This document shows positions 1 through 9,005 of a stretch of 63,566 nucleotides of DNA, in pieces (the first letter of the stretch is position 1; each line of letters starts with the position of its first letter). This DNA comes from Aquimarina agarilytica ZC1 (GTDB taxonomy: Bacteria > Bacteroidota > Bacteroidia > Flavobacteriales > Flavobacteriaceae), in contig NZ_JH621253.1 in NCBI RefSeq assembly GCF_000255455.1, positions 1-63,566 of the forward strand, read 5' to 3'. The position numbers and the translations under genes were made by a program. The notes under the pieces are model-generated. The model made no database searches. It was not told where the DNA came from and was given only the letters and a program-made list of their open reading frames with translations.

Positions 1-2
1 CA

Positions 3-3000
3 GGTCAACCAGACTTCTTGGATATCGATAGTGATGATGATGGAATTCCAGACAATGTAGAAGCGCAACCAACAGTAGGATATGTTGAACCTACAAATAA
101 TGACGATGATGGAGATGGTATTGACAATGCATACGATCCTGATTTTGCAGGTAGTACACCATTAAATAATCCTGAGGATACAAATACGGATGGTGTTCCA
201 GATTTCCAAGAGGAGGATAGTGATGGCGATGGAGTTCCTGATACCATAGAAGCATTTGATATGAATAAAGATGGTCAACCAGATATTGTATTATCAGGAA
301 ATGATCAAGATGGAGATGGATTAGATGATGCTTTTGAGGATGGTACTCCAAATGATGGTTTTGATGTTAATGATGGATTAAATGATGGAAGTGAAGAAAC
401 AGAAAATACGGATGGTACTGATGAAGTAGATTATAGAGATACTGATGATGATAATGACGGAGTGGACACCATAGCAGAAATGACCGATGTTGATGGTGAC
501 CCTAATACAATTGATCCTTCAGATCAAGATGGAAATGGTATTCCTGATTACTTAGATATGAATGATAATGATGGGGACGGTATTCAAGATAATGTAGATA
601 TAGATGATGATAATGATGGTATTTTAGATCAAAATGAAGTACCAGTAGGGACAACATTAAGTCCTGTGGCTGATGATGATAATGACACGATTCTAAATTA
701 TCAAGATACAGATCTAGGACCAGATGCGAATGCAGATGGAATAGTAGATATATTTGACGCAGATGGAGATGGTATTCCAGATTTCCAAGATTTGGATTCG
801 GATAATGATGGTATTCCAGATAATGTAGAAGCTCAGCCAACAATAGGTTATATAGCACCTCTTGCAGGAAATGTGGATGCAGATATGGATGGATTAAATG
901 ATGCTTATGATATGGATACAACTTCAACTGATCCAACTTCATCAGCAGGATTAACTCCAGTGGATAGTGAAGTTGATCAAGCGGGTACTAGTATTCCAGA
1001 CGGTATTCCAGATTATTTAGATACGGATTCGGATAATGATAATGTGAACGATACCGATGATGCTGGTTTGACTACAGCAAATGATGCTGGTGATCAGGAT
1101 ATGGATGGTATATTAGATGATTATGAAAATGGAACAATTAATGACGGGTATACAGATGTTAATGAAGGTTTAGATACAGGAGCAATAGGAACAGATGATA
1201 CAGATGGGACTGAAGATGTAAACTTCCGTGATGTAGACGATGATGGTGATGGATTATTGACAAGTACAGAAGCTTACGGACCAAATGGACCAGTAAACCC
1301 TGGTGATCCTAGTAATCCTCAAGCAGAAGACACTGATATGGATGGTATTCCTGATTATCGAGATGATGATGATGATAACGATGGTCTTCCAACAGCAACT
1401 GAACAGCCAGATAACAATGGTGACGGTACCCCAGATGACGCTGTTGATACTGATGGAGATGGTACACCAGATTATAGAGATGTAGATGATAATGACGGTG
1501 ATGGGATTCCTGATAGTGCAGATTTAGATGATGATAATGATGGTATTTTAGATGTAAATGAAACTCCAGGTTTGGATGAGTTTGCAGATGTAGACGGAGA
1601 TGGTATACCAGCTTATCTAGACGACGACGACAATGATCCTGTAATAGGCAATGATGATGGAGAGGTTGAGGATGCATTTGATGTGGATAATGATGGTATT
1701 CCTAATTTCCAAGATATTGACAGTGATAATGATGGTATTCCAGATAATGTAGAAGTGCAACCAACAGTTGGCTATGTGGCACCAAGTGGACTTGATGTAG
1801 ATATGAATGGTGTTGATGATGTATATGATGCCACTCCTTTAGGAACTCCAGTAGATAGTGGAGATACTACCGATGGTATTCCAGATTACTTAAATACAGA
1901 TGCGGATGGTGACGGAGTATTGGATGTAGTTGAATCAGGAAATGTGCCGACAACATCAATGACAGATACTGATGGCGATGGGTTGTTAGATGTATATGAA
2001 GGTGATGATCCTAATGATGGTTTTGATGTTAACGATGAGTTAGATAATGGATCGGTTGATACACCAAATTCAGATACTACCGACGAGGTTGATTATCGAG
2101 ATACAGATGATGATAATGATGGAGTAGCTACAGTTCTTGAAAACTACGATCCAACAAATACGGACCCTACAGATCAAGATACTGATGCAGATGGTATTCC
2201 AGATTATTTAGATGTGGATGATGATAATGATGGTGTGTTAACTGAAAATGAGAATCCTGATCCTAATAATGACGGAGATATTAGTGACGCTCAAAATACA
2301 GATGGCACAACACCAACTAATAACCCAGATTATCCAACGGATACCATTCCAGATTATTTAGATGTGGATGATGATAATGATGGGGTAGATACAGAGTTTG
2401 AAAATCCAGATCCAGCAGGTAATGTACCAGCATCTCAAGATACAGATATGGATGGTATACCAGATTACTTAGACAACGATGATGATGATGATGGATTGTT
2501 TACTGTATTTGAAGAATCAAATCCAGATAATGATAGTAATCCAAATACAGGAACTCCACCAAGAGACACTGATGGTGATGGTACACCAGATTATTTAGAA
2601 GCTGATGATGATAATGACGGTATACCTACTGTAGATGAAAATCCAGATCCAGATGGAAATGGTGATCCAAATACGGGAATACCTCCAGTAGATGGTGATA
2701 ATGACATGGTTCCTGATTATCTTGATATTGATGACAGAGATAACGATGGTATTCCAGATAGTGCAGATATTGATGATGATAATGATGGTATTATAGATGA
2801 AGTAGAATTAGGGTTCTCTCCAGAAAGAGATACTGATGGTGATGGTATCCCAGATTTTATTGATACTGATTTTGGTTCTGATGCGAATGGAGATGGAGTT
2901 GTAGATCAATTTGATACCGATAGTGATGGAATTCCTGATTTCCAAGATATGGATGCAGATAATGATGGATTACCAGATAACATAGAAGCACAAACTACTG

Positions 3001-4232
3001 CAGATTACATTTTACCAGGAGCAAATGATGTAGATATGGACGGATTAAATGATGCTTATGATGCTGATATTACATCAACTGATCCAAGTGCGTCAGCAGG
3101 CTTAACACCTGTTGATACAAGTGATGCGGATAATACAGGTCAACCAGATTACTTAGACACGGATTCAGATGATGATGGAGTAGTTGATACTATTGATGCA
3201 GGGTTAATGTTAGCGGATATGAACGGTGGTGATGATGATATGGATGGATTACTAGATGATTATGAAGGAGCAGTATTGGATGATGGTTATTCAGATGTAA
3301 ATGAATCATTTAATTTAGGAGCAAGAAGTACTCTAGATACAGATGGTACCGAAGATGTTAACTTCCGTGATGTAGATGATGATGGTGATGGAGTGTTGAC
3401 TTCTAGTGAGAATTATAATGGAGGAGATCCTTCGGATGATGATACAGATGGAGATGGTATTCCAGATTTCTTAGATACGGATGATGATGGAGACGGGGTA
3501 TTAACAACAGACGAAAACCCTGATCCAGCCGGTAACGTACCTGCATCACAAAATACTGATGGTGATGGCTTGCCAGATTATTTAGATGTGGATGATGATG
3601 GTGATGGTGTTGAGACTTTATTAGAATTACCTGAAGGTGATACAGATGATGATACCATTCCTAATTATCTTGATGTAGATGATGACAATGATGGAATATT
3701 GACTGAATTTGAAGATGTAGATGATGACGGAGATTCTTTGGGCGATGATACAGATGGCGATGGTATTCCAAACTTTTTAGATGACGATGATGATGGCGAC
3801 GAGATACTTACTATTGATGAAAATCCTGATCCAAATGGAGATGGTAATCCTAATGATGCTTCAGATGCAGATGCAAATGGTATCCCAGATTACTTAGAAC
3901 CTAATGGAGTTAGTAATGATAATGCTGATGGTATTGGAGTATTCAACGCGGTTTCACCTAATGGTGATGGTGAAAATGATACGTTAATAATCACCGGTTT
4001 AGATAAAGCATCATCTAATGATATTACCATTTATAATAGATGGGGTGTTAAAGTTTTTGAAACCCAAGATTATAATACTAAAGGAAATGTATTTAGAGGC
4101 TTCTCTAACGGTAGAACTACCATAAGTGAAGAAGATAGATTACCAACAGGTACTTACTATTATATATTAAATTATACTCTAGAAAGTACAGGAAAATCAG
4201 TAAGTAGAGCAGGTTACTTATATATCAATTAA
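3..4232 (+). CDS. Giant Asp-rich thrombospondin type 3 repeat surface protein with T9SS type B sorting domain (5' truncated)
   Basis: The reading frame is open from the left edge, so the true start lies outside. About 1,310 residues are DxDxDGxxD calcium-binding repeats (thrombospondin type 3 style) with many 'DNDGIPD' and 'DGIPDYLD' motifs, making the protein extremely acidic. A longer unit beginning near 'IPDNVEAQPT' recurs around nt 45, 800, 1730 and 2955. The last ~95 residues (from 'VSPNGDGENDT', through 'IYNRWG', to 'GYLYIN') match the gliding motility-associated C-terminal domain, the type B sorting signal of type IX secretion. In this family such proteins are exported and displayed on the cell surface, often as Ca2+-rigidified adhesins; adhesion is inferred here. 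The PorP/SprF and OmpA genes downstream are the usual partners. Gene end and class are clear; ligand is unknown. Confidence 0.93.
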   Translation, partial: GQPDFLDIDSDDDGIPDNVEAQPTVGYVEPTNNDDDGDGIDNAYDPDFAGSTPLNNPEDTNTDGVPDFQEEDSDGDGVPDTIEAFDMNKDGQPDIVLSGNDQDGDGLDDAFEDGTPNDGFDVNDGLNDGSEETENTDGTDEVDYRDTDDDNDGVDTIAEMTDVDGDPNTIDPSDQDGNGIPDYLDMNDNDGDGIQDNVDIDDDNDGILDQNEVPVGTTLSPVADDDNDTILNYQDTDLGPDANADGIVDIFDADGDGIPDFQDLDSDNDGIPDNVEAQPTIGYIAPLAGNVDADMDGLNDAYDMDTTSTDPTSSAGLTPVDSEVDQAGTSIPDGIPDYLDTDSDNDNVNDTDDAGLTTANDAGDQDMDGILDDYENGTINDGYTDVNEGLDTGAIGTDDTDGTEDVNFRDVDDDGDGLLTSTEAYGPNGPVNPGDPSNPQAEDTDMDGIPDYRDDDDDNDGLPTATEQPDNNGDGTPDDAVDTDGDGTPDYRDVDDNDGDGIPDSADLDDDNDGILDVNETPGLDEFADVDGDGIPAYLDDDDNDPVIGNDDGEVEDAFDVDNDGIPNFQDIDSDNDGIPDNVEVQPTVGYVAPSGLDVDMNGVDDVYDATPLGTPVDSGDTTDGIPDYLNTDADGDGVLDVVESGNVPTTSMTDTDGDGLLDVYEGDDPNDGFDVNDELDNGSVDTPNSDTTDEVDYRDTDDDNDGVATVLENYDPTNTDPTDQDTDADGIPDYLDVDDDNDGVLTENENPDPNNDGDISDAQNTDGTTPTNNPDYPTDTIPDYLDVDDDNDGVDTEFENPDPAGNVPASQDTDMDGIPDYLDNDDDDDGLFTVFEESNPDNDSNPNTGTPPRDTDGDGTPDYLEADDDNDGIPTVDENPDPDGNGDPNTGIPPVDGDNDMVPDYLDIDDRDNDGIPDSADIDDDNDGIIDEVELGFSPERDTDGDGIPDFIDTDFGSDANGDGVVDQFDTDSDGIPDFQDMDADNDGLPDNIEAQTTADYILPGANDVDMDGLNDAYDADITSTDPSASAGLTPVDTSDADNTGQPDYLDTDSDDDGVVDTIDAGLMLADMNGGDDDMDGLLDDYEGAVLDDGYSDVNESFNLGARSTLDTDGTEDVNFRDVDDDGDGVLTSSENYNGGDPSDDDTDGDGIPDFLDTDDDGDGVLTTDENPDPAGNVPASQNTDGDGLPDYLDVDDDGDGVETLLELPEGDTDDDTIPNYLDVDDDNDGILTEFEDVDDDGDSLGDDTDGDGIPNFLDDDDDGDEILTIDENPDPNGDGNPNDASDADANGIPDYLEPNGVSNDNADGIGVFNAVSPNGDGENDTLIITGLDKASSNDITIYNRWGVKVFETQDYNTKGNVFRGFSNGRTTISEEDRLPTGTYYYILNYTLESTGKSVSRAGYLYIN

Positions 4233-4246
4233 AAGTGAGTTTAAAG

Positions 4247-4270
4247 TCAGGGCTCTGTCATGAGCCCTGA
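4247..4270 (+). promoter_or_regulatory. Intercistronic hairpin between adhesin and PorP/SprF genes
   Basis: TCAGGGCTC (4247-4255) pairs perfectly with GAGCCCTGA (4262-4270) around a 6-nt loop. The right arm is followed by AAAAAC, not a T-run, so it is not a standard intrinsic terminator. It may stabilise a processed mRNA end or tune expression between the two genes (inference). Confidence 0.6.
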
Positions 4271-4289
4271 AAAACTAAATATTTTAGAT

Positions 4290-5243
4290 ATGAAAAAATA
4301 TTATTTAAAAGCAGTGATCCTAATTTTGTTGATATGCACGGGTACTAGCCTGTTCGCTCAGCAAGATGCACAATACACTCAGTATATGTATAATACGATT
4401 TCAATTAATCCAGCTTATGCAGGTTCAAGAGGTGTGCTTAGTGTGGTTGGGCTACACAGAAGTCAATGGGTGGGATTACCTGGTGCTCCAAGGACACAAA
4501 CATTAGCATTACATTCACCAATTGGATTAGGACGTGTTGGTTTAGGTGGATCGGTAATTCAAGATGAATTAGGTCCAGCGGAAGAAACTTATATGAATAT
4601 TGATTTTTCATATACCATACCCACTTCTCAGGATGGAAAGTTAAGTTTTGGTTTAAAAGCAGGGGCACACTTATTAAATGTAGATTTTAATAAATTAAAT
4701 AAATTTACTGAAAATGATACTCGATTTGAAACCAACATTGATAATAAGTTTAGTCCAAATGTTGGTATAGGATTATATTACCATACTCCAAAATATTACT
4801 TAGGTCTAAGTGTTCCTAATCTTTTAGAAACAAATCATTTTGATGAAACTAACGTTAATGTGTCAAATAATGCTAGTTTTTTAGCAGAGGAACGTATCAA
4901 CTATTACTTGATGACGGGATATACTTTTACGATTTCTGAGAATGTTTTATTTAAACCCGCTTTATTAACAAAATTAGTATTTGGAACACCCTTGCAAGTA
5001 GATATTTCAGCAAATTTCTTATTATACGAAAAGCTTACTTTAGGAGCTGCTTATCGTTGGAGTGCAGCCTTTAGTGGTTTGGTAGGCTTTCAGTTATCCG
5101 ATAGTTTAATGGTCGGTTTTGCATATGATAGAGAAACCACAGAACTAGGAAATACAAAGTTTAATGACGGAAGTTATGAGCTTTTACTAAGGTTTGAATT
5201 ATTTAAAAAGTATTCTCGTATAATTACCCCAAGATTCTTTTAA
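4290..5243 (+). CDS. PorP/SprF family type IX secretion outer-membrane protein
   Basis: This 317-residue protein has a signal peptide (MKKYYLK..., cleavage near 'LFAQQD') and then the family signature 'QYTQYMYNT..INPAYAGSRG', followed by a predicted outer-membrane beta-barrel ending in aromatic residues ('PRFF'). SprF-like proteins are needed for secretion or surface attachment of one adjacent type B substrate, so this is probably the dedicated partner of the upstream giant protein. An in-frame ATG at 4260 exists but sits inside the intercistronic hairpin and would add ten polar residues before the signal peptide, so 4290 is preferred. It lies 57 nt after the adhesin and 13 nt before the OmpA gene. 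The family is certain; the exact role is inferred. Confidence 0.92.
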   Translation: MKKYYLKAVILILLICTGTSLFAQQDAQYTQYMYNTISINPAYAGSRGVLSVVGLHRSQWVGLPGAPRTQTLALHSPIGLGRVGLGGSVIQDELGPAEETYMNIDFSYTIPTSQDGKLSFGLKAGAHLLNVDFNKLNKFTENDTRFETNIDNKFSPNVGIGLYYHTPKYYLGLSVPNLLETNHFDETNVNVSNNASFLAEERINYYLMTGYTFTISENVLFKPALLTKLVFGTPLQVDISANFLLYEKLTLGAAYRWSAAFSGLVGFQLSDSLMVGFAYDRETTELGNTKFNDGSYELLLRFELFKKYSRIITPRFF

Positions 5244-5256
5244 AATTAACTGTCTT

Positions 5257-7239
5257 ATGAAAAAAATATACATATATAAAGGTATTCTTATTCTAAGTTT
5301 ATTGTTTAGTGCAAGCTTAGTTGGTCAAGAAAAACAACTGTTAAAGGCAGATAAAGAGTATGATCAATTATCTTATATTGATGCAAGAAAAATATATATT
5401 GATGTGGTAAATAATGGGTATAAGTCTCAAGATATTTATCAAAAAATAGGAGATTCTTATTATTTTAATGCTCAATTGGCAGATGCATCTGTTTGGTATG
5501 AAAAATTATATAATGAGTACAAAGAATCCTTAGATCCAGAGTATTTATTCCGTTATAGTCAAACTTTAAAAAATTTAAGAAACTATGATAGGGCCGACAA
5601 AATAATGGTAGATTTTGATCAAGCTACTGGTAGGTCTGAAAGTAGAGTGAAACTTTTTAAAAAAGAGCGTAATTATTTAGATTTGATTGAATTACAATCT
5701 GGAAAGTTTGATATCGTAAACTTACCAATAAATTCAGCTGGATCGGATTTTGGACCAAGTTTTTATCAGGATGATCAGATTATTTTTGCTTCTTCCAGAG
5801 CTTCGGGAGGTTCACGAATAGTACATGAATGGAATGAAGCTCCTTTCTTAGATTTATTTAGAACTTTTAGAGAAGGTAAAGAATCCATAGCGGTAGAAGG
5901 TTTAGAAGAGCTTAAAGGGGGAATAAATACAAAATTACACGAATCATCAACAGTAGTTACCAAAGATGGAAGTACAATGTATTTCACTCGTAATAATTAC
6001 ACTAATAAACAACGTAAAGCGGATGCTAGTGGTACAACAAAGTTAAAATTGTATAAGGCTTCATTTAAAAAAAATAAGTGGACAGATATAAAAGAACTTC
6101 CTTTTAATAGTGATGAATATTCAGTAGCACATCCAGCCTTATCGGTAGATGAGAAAAAACTATATTTTGCTAGTGATATGCCTGGAACCAAAGGAATGTC
6201 GGATCTTTTTGTAGTAGATATAACAGGTAAGGATACTTATAGCGAGCCAAAGAATTTAGGAGATAAAATAAATACCGAAGGGAGAGAGACTTTTCCTTTT
6301 ATATCTAAAAGTGGGAAATTATTTTTTGCCAGTGATGGTCATGTTGGTTTAGGAGGTTTAGATGTATTTGTATCTGAACCAAATGAAGTTAGACGCAAAT
6401 TTTTAGATCCATTTAATGTTGGGAAACCTATAAATAGTTCTGATGATGATTTTACATTTATTATTGATGAAGAAACTAAAATAGGTTTTTTTACCAGTAA
6501 TCGTTATGGAGGAATGGGGGACGATGATATATATAGTTTTGTACAAACTGGAGAGTTAATTACAAGTTGTAATCAGTATTTGAGCGGAATTGTTACAGAT
6601 GCAGAAACTAGAGCGTTACTGCCAAATGCAAAAGTGACATTGTTTAATGCTAACATGGAAAAAATTACAAGTACAACAGCAGATTCTGATGCTAAATATA
6701 CATTGCCAATTGAATGTGATAGAAAATATGTGATAAGAGCAGTAAGTGATGACTACGAATTTACAGAAGTTGATTTTGCCTCTACAACTGCATTTGAATT
6801 TAAACATAATCAACCAATTCAGTTACGTAAAGGTGAGCCAGAGTTAGGAATAATCAAAGCTAAAGTAGGAGATGATTTAGCGAAACTGTTACAATTGAAC
6901 CCCATATACTTTGATTTTGATAAATCATTCATAAGAGCCGATGCTGAAATTGAATTGCAAAAGGTATTATCTGTAATGAAAGAATATCCAAATATGTATA
7001 TTGATGTAAGAAGTCACACAGATAGTCGAGCACCTTTTGATTATAATATGCGTTTAAGTACAAGGCGTAATAAAAGTACAATTAAGTATTTAGTAGATAA
7101 AGGTATTAATTCTAAGCGATTAACTGGTAGAGGTTATGGTGAAGCCGTGTTAACCAATGCTTGTGCAGATGGAGTAGAGTGTACCGAAGAACAACACCAA
7201 TTAAATAGACGTAGCGAGTTTATTATTCTAAAACAATAA
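5257..7239 (+). CDS. OmpA family protein with TPR, PD40 propeller and carboxypeptidase-regulatory-like domains
   Basis: The 660 residues start with a signal peptide ending near 'LVGQEK', then TPR-like helices (about 25-125), PD40/WD40-like propeller repeats (about 150-425; 'FASSRASGG', 'LYFASDMPG', 'LFFASDGHVG', 'GFFTSNRYGG'), a carboxypeptidase-regulatory-like beta domain (about 438-525), and a C-terminal OmpA peptidoglycan-binding domain ('YFDFDKSFIRADAE', 'VRSHTDSRA', 'LNRRSEF'). The order resembles PorE-type proteins that tie the type IX machinery to peptidoglycan. As third gene of the adhesin / PorP-SprF / OmpA operon it probably anchors the partner complex to the wall. It ends before a clear terminator. 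Confidence 0.92.
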   Translation: MKKIYIYKGILILSLLFSASLVGQEKQLLKADKEYDQLSYIDARKIYIDVVNNGYKSQDIYQKIGDSYYFNAQLADASVWYEKLYNEYKESLDPEYLFRYSQTLKNLRNYDRADKIMVDFDQATGRSESRVKLFKKERNYLDLIELQSGKFDIVNLPINSAGSDFGPSFYQDDQIIFASSRASGGSRIVHEWNEAPFLDLFRTFREGKESIAVEGLEELKGGINTKLHESSTVVTKDGSTMYFTRNNYTNKQRKADASGTTKLKLYKASFKKNKWTDIKELPFNSDEYSVAHPALSVDEKKLYFASDMPGTKGMSDLFVVDITGKDTYSEPKNLGDKINTEGRETFPFISKSGKLFFASDGHVGLGGLDVFVSEPNEVRRKFLDPFNVGKPINSSDDDFTFIIDEETKIGFFTSNRYGGMGDDDIYSFVQTGELITSCNQYLSGIVTDAETRALLPNAKVTLFNANMEKITSTTADSDAKYTLPIECDRKYVIRAVSDDYEFTEVDFASTTAFEFKHNQPIQLRKGEPELGIIKAKVGDDLAKLLQLNPIYFDFDKSFIRADAEIELQKVLSVMKEYPNMYIDVRSHTDSRAPFDYNMRLSTRRNKSTIKYLVDKGINSKRLTGRGYGEAVLTNACADGVECTEEQHQLNRRSEFIILKQ

Positions 7240-7290
7240 GTAGAGAGTGTATTTAAATTAATTGTATAGTAGTAAGTAGAGTTTTTTTTA

Positions 7291-7326
7291 AGCCTTATCA
7301 ATTTTAGAATTGATAGGGCTTTTTTA
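7291..7326 (+). terminator. Rho-independent terminator of the adhesin operon
   Basis: A 13-bp stem (7291-7303 with 7308-7320, one G-T pair) closes a TTAG loop and runs into six or more T residues. It lies about 50 nt downstream of the OmpA stop codon. Confidence 0.88.
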
Positions 7327-7337
7327 CGGGTAGTACT

Positions 7338-7510
7338 ACATAATACGATTTGTTGATAATAATTTCGTATAAATATGCTGAATTATTTTTTGTTAGTCTA
7401 AGGCAAAAAAATCAAGCATAGCCTTAGTTACGATTGCTTTTTTTAACGCCAGAATAGTGAAAAAGAAACAGCATATATACGAAATTTTTGTTAGTATATC
7501 GTATAATACA
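7338..7510. repeat. Nested inverted-repeat element in the convergent intergenic region
   Basis: ATACGA occurs at 7343-7348 and 7477-7482, and its complement TCGTAT at 7365-7370 and 7499-7504, each pair with 16 nt between. The whole left block is an imperfect inverted copy of the right block (AATTTCGTATA..TATGCTG against CAGCATATATACGAAATT). An inner pair CTAAGGC (7398-7404) and GCCTTAG (7422-7428) lies between them. It carries no ORF. It could be a MITE-like remnant or a large RNA fold downstream of the photolyase gene. Confidence 0.5.
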
Positions 7511-7520
7511 CAGGTTAAAA

Positions 7521-9005
7521 TCAGTCAAAGTTATTGCGATCTGATAACGTGTGCTTGTTCAAAATCCGAAAACTTTCTGATTTTACAGTGGGGTCATCCT
7601 TTAATTCCCATAAAGTATCGCTAGCTTTTTGTCTTGTTTTATGTAATTCTATTATTGGAAGTGGATAATCGGTACCTATTTCAAAATTTAAAAATTGCTG
7701 CTCCAATGGAGGTATTAAATAAGGTTCATGTATATATTGGACAGGGATATCTTTTAACTCTGGAACCCATTTTTTTATAAAAACACCATCAGGATCATGT
7801 GCTTTACTATTTTTAATAGGATTATAAATCCGAAGCATATTAATCCCAGTTTCACCAGCTTGCATTTGAAGTTGAGGGAAATGAATACCAGGCTCAAAAT
7901 CTAAAAATTGTTGTGATAAATGTGTGGTAGCTCCTTGCCAAGGTTGCCATAAATTATGTGTATAAAAAGAAACAACAAGCGCACGCATTCTAAAATTTAA
8001 ATATCCTGTGGTATTTAAACAACGTATACAAGCATCTACAATGGGATAACCAGTGGTTCCAGAAACCCAAGCTTGATGGTAAAGTTCAGAAATGTTTTTT
8101 TTAAGTTTATGATAACCTCTATTAATACTTTCAAACTCCATCCGATCTTCCATTTCAAATTTTTGAATAAAATGTGCTTGCCAGCGTAAACGTGACGTAA
8201 AACCATCAATGCAACGTTTGTTGCTAGCTTCAATTCTAAAAACTTTAGCATGCTGCCAAACTTGGCGTATGGATAAGTTTCCCCATGCTAAATAAGGAGA
8301 CAAACGGCTACAACTTTTTCTAGCCAATGTAGGTTTCGAAATATGAGAATTGTAATTTTTGTATCGACCATCATTAAAAAATGAATGTAGGTATTTTATA
8401 CCCATGTTAGTGCCACCTTTTTGAAAAAGGCTTTTTTCGGGTGTTTTTAAACAAGGGATTTTAAAGTAAGTTGAAATAGTTGTAAGTGTTTTTTTCGAAA
8501 TAAAGTTTGAAGGACTTGGGTCAAAATCATATTTGGGCTGCAGCATGTATGCAGTCCATTTATCACTCCAGTTGTTTCTATTTTGCAAACCTCTTTCAAC
8601 ACCGTTTGTAATACTTTCTTCCCAACGTATTAGGTTGTTTTTGCAAAAACGTTTTACAGACTTATCCCTTTCATAGGTTACTCTTAGTCCGGTTTCTTGA
8701 TGAGAGTATAGGTGTTTAATAGTCCAAAATTGTTGTAGTTTACTCAAGGTAGGAATGAACTCATTGGTTATAGCCAATAGTTGTGTGTTAAATTCATTCA
8801 ATTCACTATTCATATCACTAATGGATTCTTTAATAAAATTCCAATGGCGTTCACTATAATGCGGGTCATTTAATAAAGAAGGTTCAAAAGTATATAACAA
8901 TAAGGTGGGTAAACCATTGGTGATAGCTTTATGTAAAGGTTCATGATCTAGTAAGCGTAAATCGCGTTTAAACCATACGATATTTATAGTTGGTTTAGTA
9001 GTCAT
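7521..9005 (-). CDS. Cryptochrome/photolyase family FAD-binding protein, class uncertain
   Basis: A 494-residue protein with the N-terminal Rossmann-like antenna domain ('[15 protein letters not shown]', residues ~9-23) and a C-terminal FAD-binding domain ('[13 protein letters not shown]', '[25 protein letters not shown]', '[15 protein letters not shown]'). It should bind FAD and act as a CPD-type photolyase or a light sensor. It is odd where canonical photolyases read 'GGWQW.ASTG': here the text is '[10 protein letters not shown]', so by manual alignment the FAD-proximal Trp of the electron-transfer triad is replaced by Gln. The start at 9005 overlaps the end of the upstream Fe-S photolyase gene by 11 nt, indicating translational coupling. 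Family is certain; DNA-repair class is not. Confidence 0.85.
   Translation of the reverse strand: MTTKPTINIVWFKRDLRLLDHEPLHKAITNGLPTLLLYTFEPSLLNDPHYSERHWNFIKESISDMNSELNEFNTQLLAITNEFIPTLSKLQQFWTIKHLYSHQETGLRVTYERDKSVKRFCKNNLIRWEESITNGVERGLQNRNNWSDKWTAYMLQPKYDFDPSPSNFISKKTLTTISTYFKIPCLKTPEKSLFQKGGTNMGIKYLHSFFNDGRYKNYNSHISKPTLARKSCSRLSPYLAWGNLSIRQVWQHAKVFRIEASNKRCIDGFTSRLRWQAHFIQKFEMEDRMEFESINRGYHKLKKNISELYHQAWVSGTTGYPIVDACIRCLNTTGYLNFRMRALVVSFYTHNLWQPWQGATTHLSQQFLDFEPGIHFPQLQMQAGETGINMLRIYNPIKNSKAHDPDGVFIKKWVPELKDIPVQYIHEPYLIPPLEQQFLNFEIGTDYPLPIIELHKTRQKASDTLWELKDDPTVKSESFRILNKHTLSDRNNFD

Noticed and set aside
91..1677. Minus-strand ORFs rich in His, Leu and Tyr across the adhesin gene
   Set aside because: They are antisense images of GAT/GGT-rich Asp-Gly repeats and have no start context, no family and no conservation expected.
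7338..7510. Integron attC site
   Set aside because: GTTAG and GCCTTAG pieces recall attC, but the full R''-L''-L'-R' order is absent and no integrase or cassette was seen.
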